The notes beneath the pieces were generated by a model. The model saw only the letters and a program-made list of their open reading frames with translations. It had not been told where the DNA came from and made no database searches. Of a stretch of DNA of 64,000 bases, positions 38,377 to 48,786 are shown one piece after another (position 1 is the first letter of the stretch; every line of letters starts with the position of its first letter). The translations under genes were made by a program, and so were the position numbers. The DNA comes from Uloborus plumipes (lineage: Eukaryota > Arthropoda > Arachnida > Araneae > Uloboridae): the NCBI GenBank assembly GCA_038373865.1, contig JAXGGA010000036.1, positions 311,001 through 375,000 on the forward strand, given 5' to 3'.

Positions 38377-41300
38377 GTAGGGTGTCCCGAAAAAATCGAA
38401 ATTCCGCAGAGCACTTAGCCTTAGTGCGGAAAATTTGTAACTCCCCAACACTAATTACTGTGCAAAATTTCTTGACTCTGAGTTAATGCCTTCTGCTCTG
38501 GCAAGAGGCTTGAACTTTAGAGATTTTCGGGAAAAAATCGAAAAAATGAGAAAATTTACAAAATATTTTAAATTTCACGGAATGCTGCCTTAGTGCAAAG
38601 AATTTGTGACTACCTAAAGCTAATATCAGAGAAAAATTTTGTGGCTCTGAGTTAATATCTTCCGCTATGGCAAAAGAGACTTGAATTTCATGTAAAAGAA
38701 CCCAAAAATTAATATCAGAGCAAAAATTCGTGACTCAGAGTTAGTGTCTTCCGTTATGGCAAAGAACTTGAATTTCAGGTAAAAGAGCCCTAAATAATGA
38801 AAAAGCCTAAAAGAGGGGACCTTTGTTTATAATCTAATTACATGTGGAAATAAATTCGATTTGAAATTAAAGTATTTATGCAGTTAGAAAATCTCCCTGA
38901 CAAGTATTCAAAAAATTCAAACTGCATTTTTCTATGCATTAAAGAAAAAATTACAAAATGGGTTTAAGGCTTATCAATTATGCATTTTTAAAACTTCATA
39001 ATGTACTGTTCAGGCTTTGGAATTTACAGTTAGAGAGACATTATGTGTTACTGTAATTTGTAATCACTTTTATGGTGAAATGCAGGCACATTGCTGCGTG
39101 ATTTTAAGACAGCGAAAATATACTCGTCTCTTTTCTCCTGGCCACATACTTGAGTTGATGCCTTTTAGAAACTAATTTCACGATGCGTTCAACGGCCTGT
39201 GTATGGCAAGGGAATTGAATGAACTTCCATTTTTCGCATGGAACTCCAACAGCCATCATATTTTGAAGATCGTCTGACGGAACGTTGCAGAGAACTGGTG
39301 GAGGCGTTATTTTGCAATTGTTCCAGTCTATCAAACTAACATAATCTGCTGCCTCAAAGTTAAGCTTTGGGATGTGGAATGTGCGCACACAGTCCCCATC
39401 AACGTATGCACTTTCTCTAGCCTTTAAGATTCTATGAATACCGAGCTCTCTGATACTTACATTTTCATCTGTTATCATACTTAACAGAATGTTTTCTGGA
39501 CAAGCAAAGAATGCATTCCGAGCAATGACGGGATCGATTACGTCAAGATACATTTTTGGCAAGTATCTTGATGCATGAATAATTTCCCACACATGTCTTG
39601 CTCCATCTTTAATAGAATGGTTAAGTTTTATTTTAAACCAGGATGGTGAATATACGTTTAATATAAACTTGACCAGGATTTTCAATTTAGCTGATGGTTT
39701 TATAGTTGAAACGTAGAGTCTCAAGATTCTATTAGCTGTTGTCAGACAACGAGAAATATTTAGAGTACCAGGTTCACGGTTAGCAAGATTTGGAGAGCAT
39801 TCACCTGATTTGATTGCATGGGATATCTGAAATAAATACTGTTGGTCTTTACTCAGTACTGTCGGGTCAACATCAGGGCAACTTGCAATCTACTGTCTTA
39901 AACCGAACTACAGGAAGCTTTTCACAGTAGTACAGGCTTTTTCCAATTGTATCAGAGTATGATTTTGGGCCTGTTGTTGTACCATCTACGAACTGAAAAA
40001 GATGCCGTAATGGGAGTTCGTTAAAATGTAAAAGGCAAATAGCCCACTGGAGGAGCCTGCGAAGATTTTGCTCTAATAGGCGAATTATTCCACCTTTTAC
40101 TCCAGTGTTTACGACTGTTCCATCTGCTCCGACAACAAGAAGGTTTTCAAATCCACCGCCGTGAGCTTCCACATAACTATAGATGCATTTCATGATGTCT
40201 AGACTGGACCCTGACTTAGGAGTGACATGTCCAACATACTGACTCCCGGGCTCTTTTACAAGAGAGTAATGATCTTCTACTATAGATCGTGAATAAAATT
40301 TACCTGTCTCATTTCTTTCATTCATCCTTGTTTTGTCACGACGACCGTCAAAGTAAAGACCGAGTAAAGGAGTGTTGGTTTCACGTATGGAAATAGATTT
40401 CAATTCTTTTCCAATTCTCGCTCGTTCCCTAGAAATTTTGTTTTTGCGATGACAAGAGAAGTGTCGGTTTCAGAAATCATACCAATATCCTGCAAAACAC
40501 TAGAAGCAACCGCTGCTGCGGCTCTGTTAGAAATTCCAAATCTCAAACTCGTCATAGCTGTATTTTTCAGTTTAATCCGCACTTGAGAAGATGTAGATGT
40601 AGAAGGTTTTTCGTTGAAAGTATTAGAGCAAGAAAGGTTTGATTTAGTATAATTTCCTGCTTCCAAATCTTGGGCGGATTTTGTTGGATCCTTCGATTGA
40701 ACTGAAGTTGAAGTTGATGCGCCATTTGAAGTTTCTTCGTTTCTCCAATATCCACTCCACCGATGGACATTAATTTAGTAGTTCTTTGATCATAGAGAAA
40801 TACTCTTTCTTTCAAAGGAACTTTTTTCTCTTTAGGACATGAACATGAATCAAAATCATAGCACTTACAAGCAGCTATATCAAACAGTTCCACTGCATCC
40901 TCCTTAAATTTCACAAGTCGATCTCGTGTTTTTTCGCTGTGTTTGATTCTTTTAAGAACAGCCTTCATATCCACATATTTTTTGTGATAAGTATGTATCA
41001 TTGCAATGACACGTTGTTTTGAAATTACCGGAATGCACGAGTCCTTATACAAGTTTATTACCTTTCTTGCTACACGATCAGCAATAATCGAGAAGCTAGG
41101 CTCCTTATTACTACCCATCTCCGAAGAAAATATTCGTCTCTCGTACATACAACATTTTATAACATCTCCATAGGTTGGAAGCATGCAGTCAAAGTCTTTA
41201 GCGTATCCAAAAATTGCACATTTAGAATTATCTCTTAGAAAAATATTTGAGCGTTTCGATTTAGACATATCGAACTAATACGAAAAGCACATCATATGAC

Positions 41301-41978
41301 TTCCAACAAATACTTAAATCATTTAACTTCCTTGTCGACGTAACCATATAAACAACGAAGAGGAGCCCATTTCAGTTCAAGGGGTGGTCTGATGTTGTCA
41401 TTGAGGTGATAAAAATGCGAAATATTGGTAAGTATTAGGTATGTAGCAGTTTCTTATGTGTTATTCGCATTTAAGAATTTTTTAATGAAATTCCCAAATT
41501 TCAGGCCTTTTTCCAGAGCATAAATAATTAGCTCACAGACTTAAAATTTAACGTATTAGTTTGTGGCAGGAAAATAAAGCATTCATGCACTAAGGCTTAG
41601 CATTCCGTGAAATTTAAAATATTTTGTAAATTTTCTCATTTTTTCGATTTTTTCCCGAAAATCTCTAAAGTTCAAGCCTCTTGCCAGAGCAGAAGGCATT
41701 AACTCAGAGTCAAGAAATTTTGCTCAGTAATTAGTGTCGGGGAGTCACAAATTTTCCGTACTAAGGCTTAACATTCTGTGGATTTTAAAATATTTTGTAA
41801 ATTTTCTCTTTTTTCGATTTTTTTCCAAAAATCTCTAAACTTCAAGCCTCTTGCCAGAGCAGAAGGCATTAACTTAGAGTCAAGAAATTTTGCACAGTAA
41901 TTAGTGTTGGGGAGTCACAAATTTTCCGCACTAAGGCTAAGTGCTCTGCGGAATTTCGATTTTTTCGGGACACCCTAC
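38377..41978 (-). mobile_element. 3.6 kb DNA transposon with complex inverted ends
   Basis: The ends GTAGGGTGTCCCGAAAAAAT and its inverse are flanked by TAAGTA (38371-38376 and 41979-41984). The duplication could be read as 6 or up to 8 bp because TAAGTAGT is partly shared with the terminus. Each end carries two to three diverged tandem units of about 130-190 bp (phrases TCTGAGTTAATGCCTTCTGC, AGAGGCTTGAACTTTAGAG), mirrored on the other side at 41450-41978. The interior encodes one transposase-like gene on the minus strand. GTAGGGTGTCCC resembles ends of several unrelated families, so the superfamily is left open. Confidence 0.8.
39104..41268 (-). pseudogene. frameshifted transposase-like gene of an uncharacterised arthropod family
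   Basis: From the ATG at 41268 the gene reads through four minus-strand segments joined by three frameshifts near 40730, 40455 and 39880, with no other disabling stop, to a stop at 39104; the total is about 715 codons. The N-terminal part has a Cys cluster (ACKCYDFDSCSCP) and VPLKERVFLYDQRT. The middle has GLYFDGRRDKT, then GADGTVVNTG and LLHFNELPLRHL. The C-terminal part has FPCHTQAVERIVKLV. This order matches a protein family I recall as recurring, unnamed, in arthropod genomes. The spaced Asp (YFDGR), Asp (GADGT) and Glu (AVER) are candidates for a DDE triad, which is an inference. It lies between the inverted ends of the 3.6 kb element, so it is most likely its transposase. Introns could in principle explain one junction, but no consensus splice sites were seen there. 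Confidence 0.7.
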
Positions 41979-42229
41979 TAAGTAGTATAACGTTCGTGGA
42001 ATCAAATATACAATTGCATTAACTCTAGTAATATTTTGAAGAATAAGTAGCATAACGTGCTTGTGTGCAATAAAATAAACCATTGCATTTTCTCTATTAA
42101 TATTTTGAAGAAGACCAAGTAATATAACACAACCGTGCTTAGTTAACTACTTTTAAACTCTGCACTCAACTAACAGTGAGTAGATTTTTTTTAACTTATG
42201 ATAGTTAAATTGAGCTTTTGAGTATTATA

Positions 42230-42880
42230 CAGGGTGTCCACTCCAATCGTGGACCAATAGCTAATTTCTAAACCGTTAGAGATAAGCATATAGTTTATTT
42301 AGGAAAAAATCTCCAAATTACGAAAGGAATTTTGGGTCCATTCAATGTTTTTCAAAAGATCAAATTTTGAAAGAGTTACAAAATTTTAATTTTTATACAG
42401 CCCCCCAGTCCTATCAATCATATTTAGTAAAACATTCTTGACACTGTAACGTTTAAAACTAAAAAAAAATTACTCTTCTACCACAAAAATTGACCGAGTT
42501 ATGACGTTTTGAAAAATCAAGATTTTGCATTGTTTCATGACGTCATCGAGAGATCGCTTATGGGACCGTATGCGAAATCCTTCAAAATCTTGATTTTTCA
42601 AAACGTCATAACTCGGTCAATTTTTGTGGTAGAAGAGTGATTTTTTTTTAGTTTTAAACGTTACAGTGTCAAGAATGTTTTACTAAATATGATTGATAGG
42701 ACTGGGGGGCTGTATAAAAATTTAAATTTCGTAACTCTTTCAAAATTTGATTTTTTGAAAAACATTGAATAGACCCAAAATTCCTTTCGTAATTTGGAGA
42801 TTTTTTCCTAAATAAACTATATGCTTATCTCTAACGGTTTAGAAATTAGCTATTGGTCCACGATTGGAGTGGACACCCTG
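42230..42880 (-). mobile_element. 651 bp foldback MITE, copy 2 (CAGGGTGTCC ends, TA duplication)
   Basis: Nearly identical to 3011-3662, with TA on both sides (42228-42229, 42881-42882). The central unpaired spacer is the reverse complement of that in copy 1, so it inserted in the other orientation. High similarity between copies about 39 kb apart suggests recent movement. Confidence 0.85.
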
Positions 42881-42882
42881 TA

Positions 42883-45090
42883 TATGGTACATTTGTTTTA
42901 ATGAGCTTAAACAAGATGTCTTGAAATTTAACACAAAATTAGATTTCTCATTTCATTTTATGAATCATTACTTCACTGGTTTCAGTTTCATTATTTCATT
43001 TTACGTTTTCTCACTACTAGAACGATTTTAAAAGGCATATTTGTGCACTAATTTACATGGAGTTTACTTGTTAGTGTAAAAACCTTCATAAATTACTTAT
43101 ATGTAAAAAATTACTTATATGTAAAAACCATTGATATTGTATTATGCACTAATAAATGGTGAATCAATTAAAAAAAAATAATTAGTAGGCGGAAATTATT
43201 AAAATTGATAAATAAAATTCAAACGCATCGGACACGGGTTGTACTGTTTTCGTGAGAAAGATCCATTATTTTGTTTTTCCTGGTAAGAAACATTTCTCTG
43301 GAGATGTATATGCTATAGTTAAAAACTTTTGAAACGCTCTAGCATAGTCACTATTTTCAGAACAATTACGTCTCATTTTCATCAAGTTTTGTGCATGTGT
43401 TGCAGAAAGCCGTATAAAAACATTATATATGACACAATACAGAATATTAGTATGTCCGAAATAAAACAGGGAAAAAAAGGAACATAAAGGAAAATATTTT
43501 GTTGCTAAAATCTTACACAAAAATTGCGTTTCCTTTATATTTCTAACTGTTCCAACCTTCCAATATTTGCAACTTTACTTTTTTTTAAAACTTACAAATA
43601 ATAAAGTAGAAAAAAACTTATAAGTTTTTTTCTTCAAGTTTGACATCGGTAGAGAAAACTTAAAAGCACGGTTCTCAAGAAGTATACCAAGAAAAAGAAA
43701 TGCACTTTCTAACATGAAAGCGATTCCCTTTAAGAAATTTGAATATATATTTTTTGATTATTCCTTTTCTTAAACTTTAAAACCCAAATATTATTCTAAA
43801 GAATAACCGAATTATGCACTTAAAATAATAAAATAAAGAAATTATTTGATCTTTTAAAATGGTCATGAACCGGTGCAATTTTTTCTAACAAGGAATTTTG
43901 CATTTAAATCTATATTTATCTTAATGTATCTATCAGTTTGAAAGAAATAAGAACCTTTTAATCTTATTAATTAAAAAAAAAGAGTTTTGTCTCTATTAAT
44001 TATGCATATTGCTTTTTATATTTCTGAGACCTTGTAAAAGAAATGCTTCAATTTTCATGCAAGGCTTCCCAGATGGAAAACAAGTTTCATTTTATGCAAT
44101 TCATTTTAAAGTAAATATTTTTTCATTGATTATTCATGTTGGTATTAACATTTCATATGACATTTAAACTGACACTTACTTAGGCATAGCTAAATTTTTC
44201 ACTACACGCTCAATTAAATCTGGAAAAGAAACATTCAAAGAAAAAATGCACATTTTAAATAAAATTGAACATTTTTACTCTGAGTGCATAAATTCTAAGC
44301 TTTATGAAGGTAATAATTATATTTCTAATTTCTGTGAAAAATTCGCAATAATTATATTACCAGTAATGTTAAAGAAATGCTTTAAATTTGAAATTAGTTT
44401 TCATTGACTCAATAACTCGTGGGTGTCGTACATTATTCTGAACCATTAGTTGTATTTAAAGCAGGATGAAATCTCACTCCAAGTTATTATGATTTGTATA
44501 CATTGAGTAACACATAAGGGATTTCATAGTTAATGACAATAAATAACTAAATAAATGAAATTTGAAACCATATTTTGAAACCATCTCATTTACATGGGGT
44601 TTAATAAAACATTTGCGATACATAAACGTGCATTTCCATTTTCATCACAAATTCATTGGTTGCAAAGTAAAATCCGATAAAACATACGTTTCAACGAGAA
44701 AGAGTTTGTAACGTGAAACCCAACTTTTGGCATTAAAACCAAGCTCTGGACCTATTTTTTACCTTTAGACATAGTTTATACTTGAAAAAAAGCCAAAAGA
44801 TAAAGTCAGGCTTTCTGACATTCTTGGAAAAATAAGGTACACCTGATACGAAAAATTTCTTTCCACACTTCTGTAAGAGAACATAGGGAAAACTGGCAAA
44901 GTTGAACAGAATAAAAATTCCAATTTTATTCAAATCATTAACTTTCTAACCACGTATTATCTTACGGAATGGGTTTAGCTGTTTCATAATATGTTTTTAA
45001 AATACCTTGAAGCATTCCAAATTTGATAGTAACCTAAAAAATGAAATTTCAGTAGCATTCATAATAAATTTCAAATAATACTTTTAGAAT
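42883..45090. other. AT-rich intron-like DNA, no gene confirmed
   Basis: This is downstream of the splice donor of the LIM/RapGAP exon on the minus strand, so probably its first large intron. One minus-strand frame (43520-43266) contains a protein-like run, RLSATHAQNLMKMRRNCSEN, but no splice acceptor or known domain. Confidence 0.4.
43266..43520 (-). other. unrecognised open frame, possible fragment
   Basis: Eighty-four codons from ATG to stop. The last 50 residues (from RLSATHAQ through YTSPEKCFLPGKTK) have natural composition; the first 35 are hydrophobic and AT-driven. There is no match to a family I know, and no consensus acceptor before the better part. It could be a remnant of an exon or transposon. 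Confidence 0.2.
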
Positions 45091-45098
45091 TCTTACCT
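45091..45098 (-). other. 5' splice site of the LIM/RapGAP exon
   Basis: On the minus strand the sequence is AG|GTAAGA, a near-perfect metazoan donor. The open frame stops at the TAA contained in it, which explains why the RapGAP domain breaks off after ..NRDQF(R). Confidence 0.85.
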
Positions 45099-45782
45099 AA
45101 ACTGATCCCTGTTGTACACGTTCTCCTGCTTAATGCTTAAAATGACTGGACCCAAAGCTTCGTCGTTGGTGAAATAGTTCCAATGTTCCGTTCCGTAGAA
45201 ATATTTCTCGTATATTTCCTCTTCAACGGATATTAGCTCAAATTTCTTTTCCAACTCTTGTGATGAATAATTTACGCTTAAAGTGTTGTTATCATTCGTC
45301 TTACTACTTCCACTACATTCGATCCAATATCCAGGTATTAGTTTAATGGTGTGGGGGAAGCCTTCACAAGCTCCTGACCCAGGGCAGGCTTGAACAGGAA
45401 TGGGAAATTGCAAAGTAGTGGAACTTTTCCTACGGGCCTCAGCGCAACCTAAGCTTTGCCTTTTGTAATCACGCAACTTTTGCATAAATTCATCACCGCT
45501 ACTAAGTCCAGATACATCAGCATAGTGCAGCGAGCAGTAGATACTATCTTTGAACCGTCTTGCTCTTTGGATGTTGGATCCTGACAATCTCAGCCCGCAA
45601 GTACTGCAAACTAAGCAGTCTTCGTGGTAAGTCGAGCCGACAACTGTCGTTTTGGGAACTGATATTGCCAGTCCATCTTCCAGAGCTTCCTCGCTTGGCG
45701 AAGCAGGAGGCCACAGACCATTTGTCTGGTGGCTTAAAATAGGAAGTTCGCAGATGAAACATATCGAAGACATTTGATTCAT
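45097..45782 (-). CDS. LIM-domain Rap GTPase-activating protein, first coding exon (partial gene)
   Basis: This exon encodes about 228 residues from the ATG at 45782 (in-frame TAA immediately upstream) to a splice donor AG|GTAAGA at 45097/45096. Residues 8-86 form a LIM zinc finger with ligands C8-x2-C11, H53-x2-C56, C59-x2-C62 and C83-x2-H86. The loop between C11 and H53 is 41 residues, against the usual 16-23. Residues about 140-228 match the start of the Rap1GAP catalytic region: a GYWIE motif, then YFYGTEHWNYFTNDEALGP and LSIKQE. Rap GAPs switch off Rap1/Rap2 by stimulating GTP hydrolysis, affecting adhesion and signalling; the catalytic Asn helix would be encoded by later exons not seen in the window. 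The rest of the gene should lie at lower coordinates or beyond the window. A LIM plus RapGAP arrangement is what I recall for arthropod Rapgap1-type isoforms; not checked. Confidence 0.85.
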
Positions 45783-46247
45783 TTACTGACTGCCAGGTCT
45801 ATAATAATGGATCGCTATCGATTCATTTACTTAAAAAACGGCTTTCAAATCACAGCCAAAAGCATAGTAGTATGCAGCGGTATTTTGTAAATTTTATGAT
45901 TTTTTATAGATGTGTCTGTAAATAAATATCTTCATATAATACTTAGAAAGTGATTAAACAATTATCTTCTTAACAAAAATATACAGTGCCAAACCTTGAT
46001 AAGAAAATAGTATGATCTGAATAGAAAATGTTATTTTATGTAAGTATATTGTGTCGGTTCTAACTTTCTTCACTTTCCAGTGAATGGATGTATTGATAAC
46101 TTCTCCAGAATCACTTAAAAGGTTAGTGCAAATGGCACGAGACATTAATTTCTTCTATTTTTAGTTCGCTTTGTCAGATGCCGGTGCTTATATTACTATT
46201 ATAATATAAACACGTGTTCTTTGTTTTTTTCGCCATTAGCTGTCAAT
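45783..46247. other. region upstream of the LIM/RapGAP exon
   Basis: The minus strand reads CCTGGCAG|TCAGTAA before the ATG, so either the 5' UTR continues or a splice acceptor lies 7 bases before the start. No clear core promoter could be identified. Confidence 0.35.
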
Positions 46248-46334
46248 TCAGTTCCATAAGGAAAGGATCGTCTTCGAAGAAATGATCTCTTCTTCCCCTT
46301 CCTCAGTAGCTTTGGTAAAATCTGCATCTCCACT
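46248..46334 (-). CDS. possible short terminal coding exon
   Basis: On the minus strand a strong acceptor (TTCTTGTTTTTTAG|AGTGG) precedes 28 open codons of acidic, protein-like composition (DADFTKATEEGEEEIISSKT) ending in TGA at 46250-46248. It could be the last exon of a neighbouring gene transcribed in the same direction, or an alternative exon of the LIM/RapGAP gene. It has no known domain and no polyadenylation signal was clear downstream, so this is tentative. Confidence 0.3.
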   Translation of the reverse strand, partial: SGDADFTKATEEGEEEIISSKTILSLWN

Positions 46335-46399
46335 CTAAAAAACAAGAATTTTTTTAATATATTAAACTGCTTCGCTAATAACATCACCATTTAGATACT

Positions 46400-48268
46400 T
46401 TAAGTAACAAATAAAATGTTTCTCCTAAAGGATAAAAATAAAATTTGCCGTTAAAACTTTCTGAATTAAAACCTTAATATTTTTGCACGAAACTTTAAGG
46501 TTGTAGTTTCAGTACTGTAACAATTTTTTGCTAAAAATATAGAATTGCCAACGAGGAATGAAAAAAAAAATAATAATAAGTGACAGATAAAATGTTTTCC
46601 CAAAAAGATTAAAAAAAACTTGTATTTTAAACTTTCAGCGTTAAAACCTTAACAATTTTTACATGAAATTTCAGCGAGTTTCGTTACTGTAATAGTTTCT
46701 TGTAAAAAAATATGGAATTGCCACTCAGAAATGGAAAAAAAAGAAAGAGTTTTTTAAAAAAGGAAAAAAATGTCGTATCCTCAGTGGCAATGTCTTTTTC
46801 TTTTTAGTTAACAGCCGTAATCCGCTAATAGCCGAAGCTTTGAAACAAAAAACGAAAAAATTTAATCTTTCAACTAATTCCTTTAAATCCTTAAAAATGA
46901 CTCAGTTGGACATTAACGATAATTATGAAATAAATAGTCAAAAGTTACTTTCGCAACTCTTAAATACTTTTAACTAAATTAATTTTATCATGAATAACCT
47001 CAGAGGGATTTTATATGTAGTCTAACAACGTCCATTCAAAAGCAGTTTAATTTTAAAAAATCATGAAATAAATTTTGTTGCACACTGTTACTGAAAATTT
47101 TGTCTTCTGTTTCATTTTATTCATTTATTTATCTATTTGTTTTTATTTTTATTTTTTGAACTTTTATTGTATTTTATTTATTTCAGTTATTTATTTATTT
47201 TGAATACATTTTTGCAAAAACAGAATATTTCAGCAACAATATTTGTTTAGTTTAAATTGCATGAATAATTCATAACTCAATAAAGTAATTTCGTTCATTC
47301 TTTCTCATTATTTATTCGCTATTATTAATTGCAGCAATCCGATGCCTCTATTCCTATCCTCTATACTAACCACTGGTAGGAGTGTTTCTCCACTATATTA
47401 TTAATTGCAAAAGAGAAGGTTAATAGTTTTTCCTAACACTCAAAAAAAAAAAAAGCTTAATTTTCGTCAGACATTACAAGAGAGAATTTTAAGCGATCTT
47501 AAATCATTCTGAATGAAAGCTTCAAGTGGCTCCTGTTTTAATTACCCAAGATTTATTTGTTTTTTTTCCTGTCGTAGTTGAAAGATCACTTTGAGAAATA
47601 GTCAACGTTGATGAAATATTGCAGTTATTTTTATTAAATTAATCTAACTAGAACCAATAAATGACTTTTAAAAGAAAATAAATCGCCTTTCAATTATCAG
47701 TTACGTTTATTAAAGATCATAGGGGTGGTACTTCGATAAAACTACTAACTCCCATCTTGATTTAGAACTACACGTAGCTGATATCTTATTTGTCACTGAT
47801 TCCCTCTTTCCATAATTGATTCCGCTTCAAACATTACACTACATTTAAACAATATTACTTTTGTTTTATTTACTTCACCCAAATCGGAATTAATTAAACA
47901 ATTTTCAATAGAAAAGAAATCTGAATTAAAATATTAAATTGCATTTGAGATAGCGAAACTTGAGACATATATTTTCTATGGCATGATTAAATCACATCTT
48001 GATTTAAAGATATGAGGGATTTTTTGTTTTACTTTCCCCTGTGCTATTCTTTTTTTTAAACTCCTGTATTAGATATCACTTGAAAAAGTGTACAGTATTA
48101 AAGCAATTCTGTTTTTTGACTGCTAAAAGTACTTGAGAAACACATGTCAGTAAGAACAAGACGAAGTCAAAGCACTAATTAAATTTGATTTAAAAATACA
48201 GAGGTAGCTAAACATTTCTGTGGTATTTTTCGTCAATGCCTTATTACCTTCATTTTTTATTTATAAAG
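46400..48268. other. AT-rich DNA, no gene seen
   Basis: Two related phrases (near 46410-46560 and 46580-46745: AAATGTTT..CC, AACTTTC(T/A)G, TTAAAACCTTAA, GTACTGTAA, TAGAATTGCCA) show a diverged tandem duplication of about 175 bp. TTTATTTATT runs lie near 47117-47200. No coding sequence is supported. Confidence 0.45.
46405..46745 (+). repeat. diverged tandem duplication, about 175 bp units
   Basis: Both units carry an AAATGTTT start, (G/C)TTAAAACTTTC or AAACTTTCAGCGTTAAAACC, AAATTTTTAC or TTTTTGCACGAAA, a TACTGTAA phrase and GGAATTGCCA(A/C). The similarity is moderate and there is no evident function. Confidence 0.4.
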
Positions 48269-48786
48269 TAGGGGAATTTGAGGCAAAGTGAAAAATTTAA
48301 GATATCTTTCCGTTTTCAAAATGAACAAATTAGAACTTTGTTAAGAAAATAAGAGTACATAAAGGAAAAACAATGTGTTTTATGATGAAAGTTACATCGA
48401 TTTATTTTTTATTTTTGGCAATACATTAGTAGCTCCAAAAAACTGAAAATGTCCCTTTTTTTCTTTATGGGGCAAAGTGAAAAATATTTTTCTAAAGTAA
48501 AATATTTTGTTCCATTATTAAAAATGTTTTTGATAAAATGAATGTGTGAATCGAAGAATAAATGAAGAGATAATGAAGCAATAAATGATTAAATAAATTA
48601 ATTAATTAATATATGATAAAAAGAAATGAATGAATTAAACTGAAAGAATGAACAAATACGTGAATTATTAAATGAAAGAATGTAAAGGAATTATTTAATA
48701 AATGACTACATGAATGATTTAATGAATAATAAGTAAGCGAAATGAACTGGTTCACTTGCTTCGCATGCACTTCACTTTTTGTACAA

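Noticed and set aside
45544..45762. Other open frames overlapping the LIM/RapGAP exon
   Set aside because: They overlap the well-supported coding frame and lack domain features.
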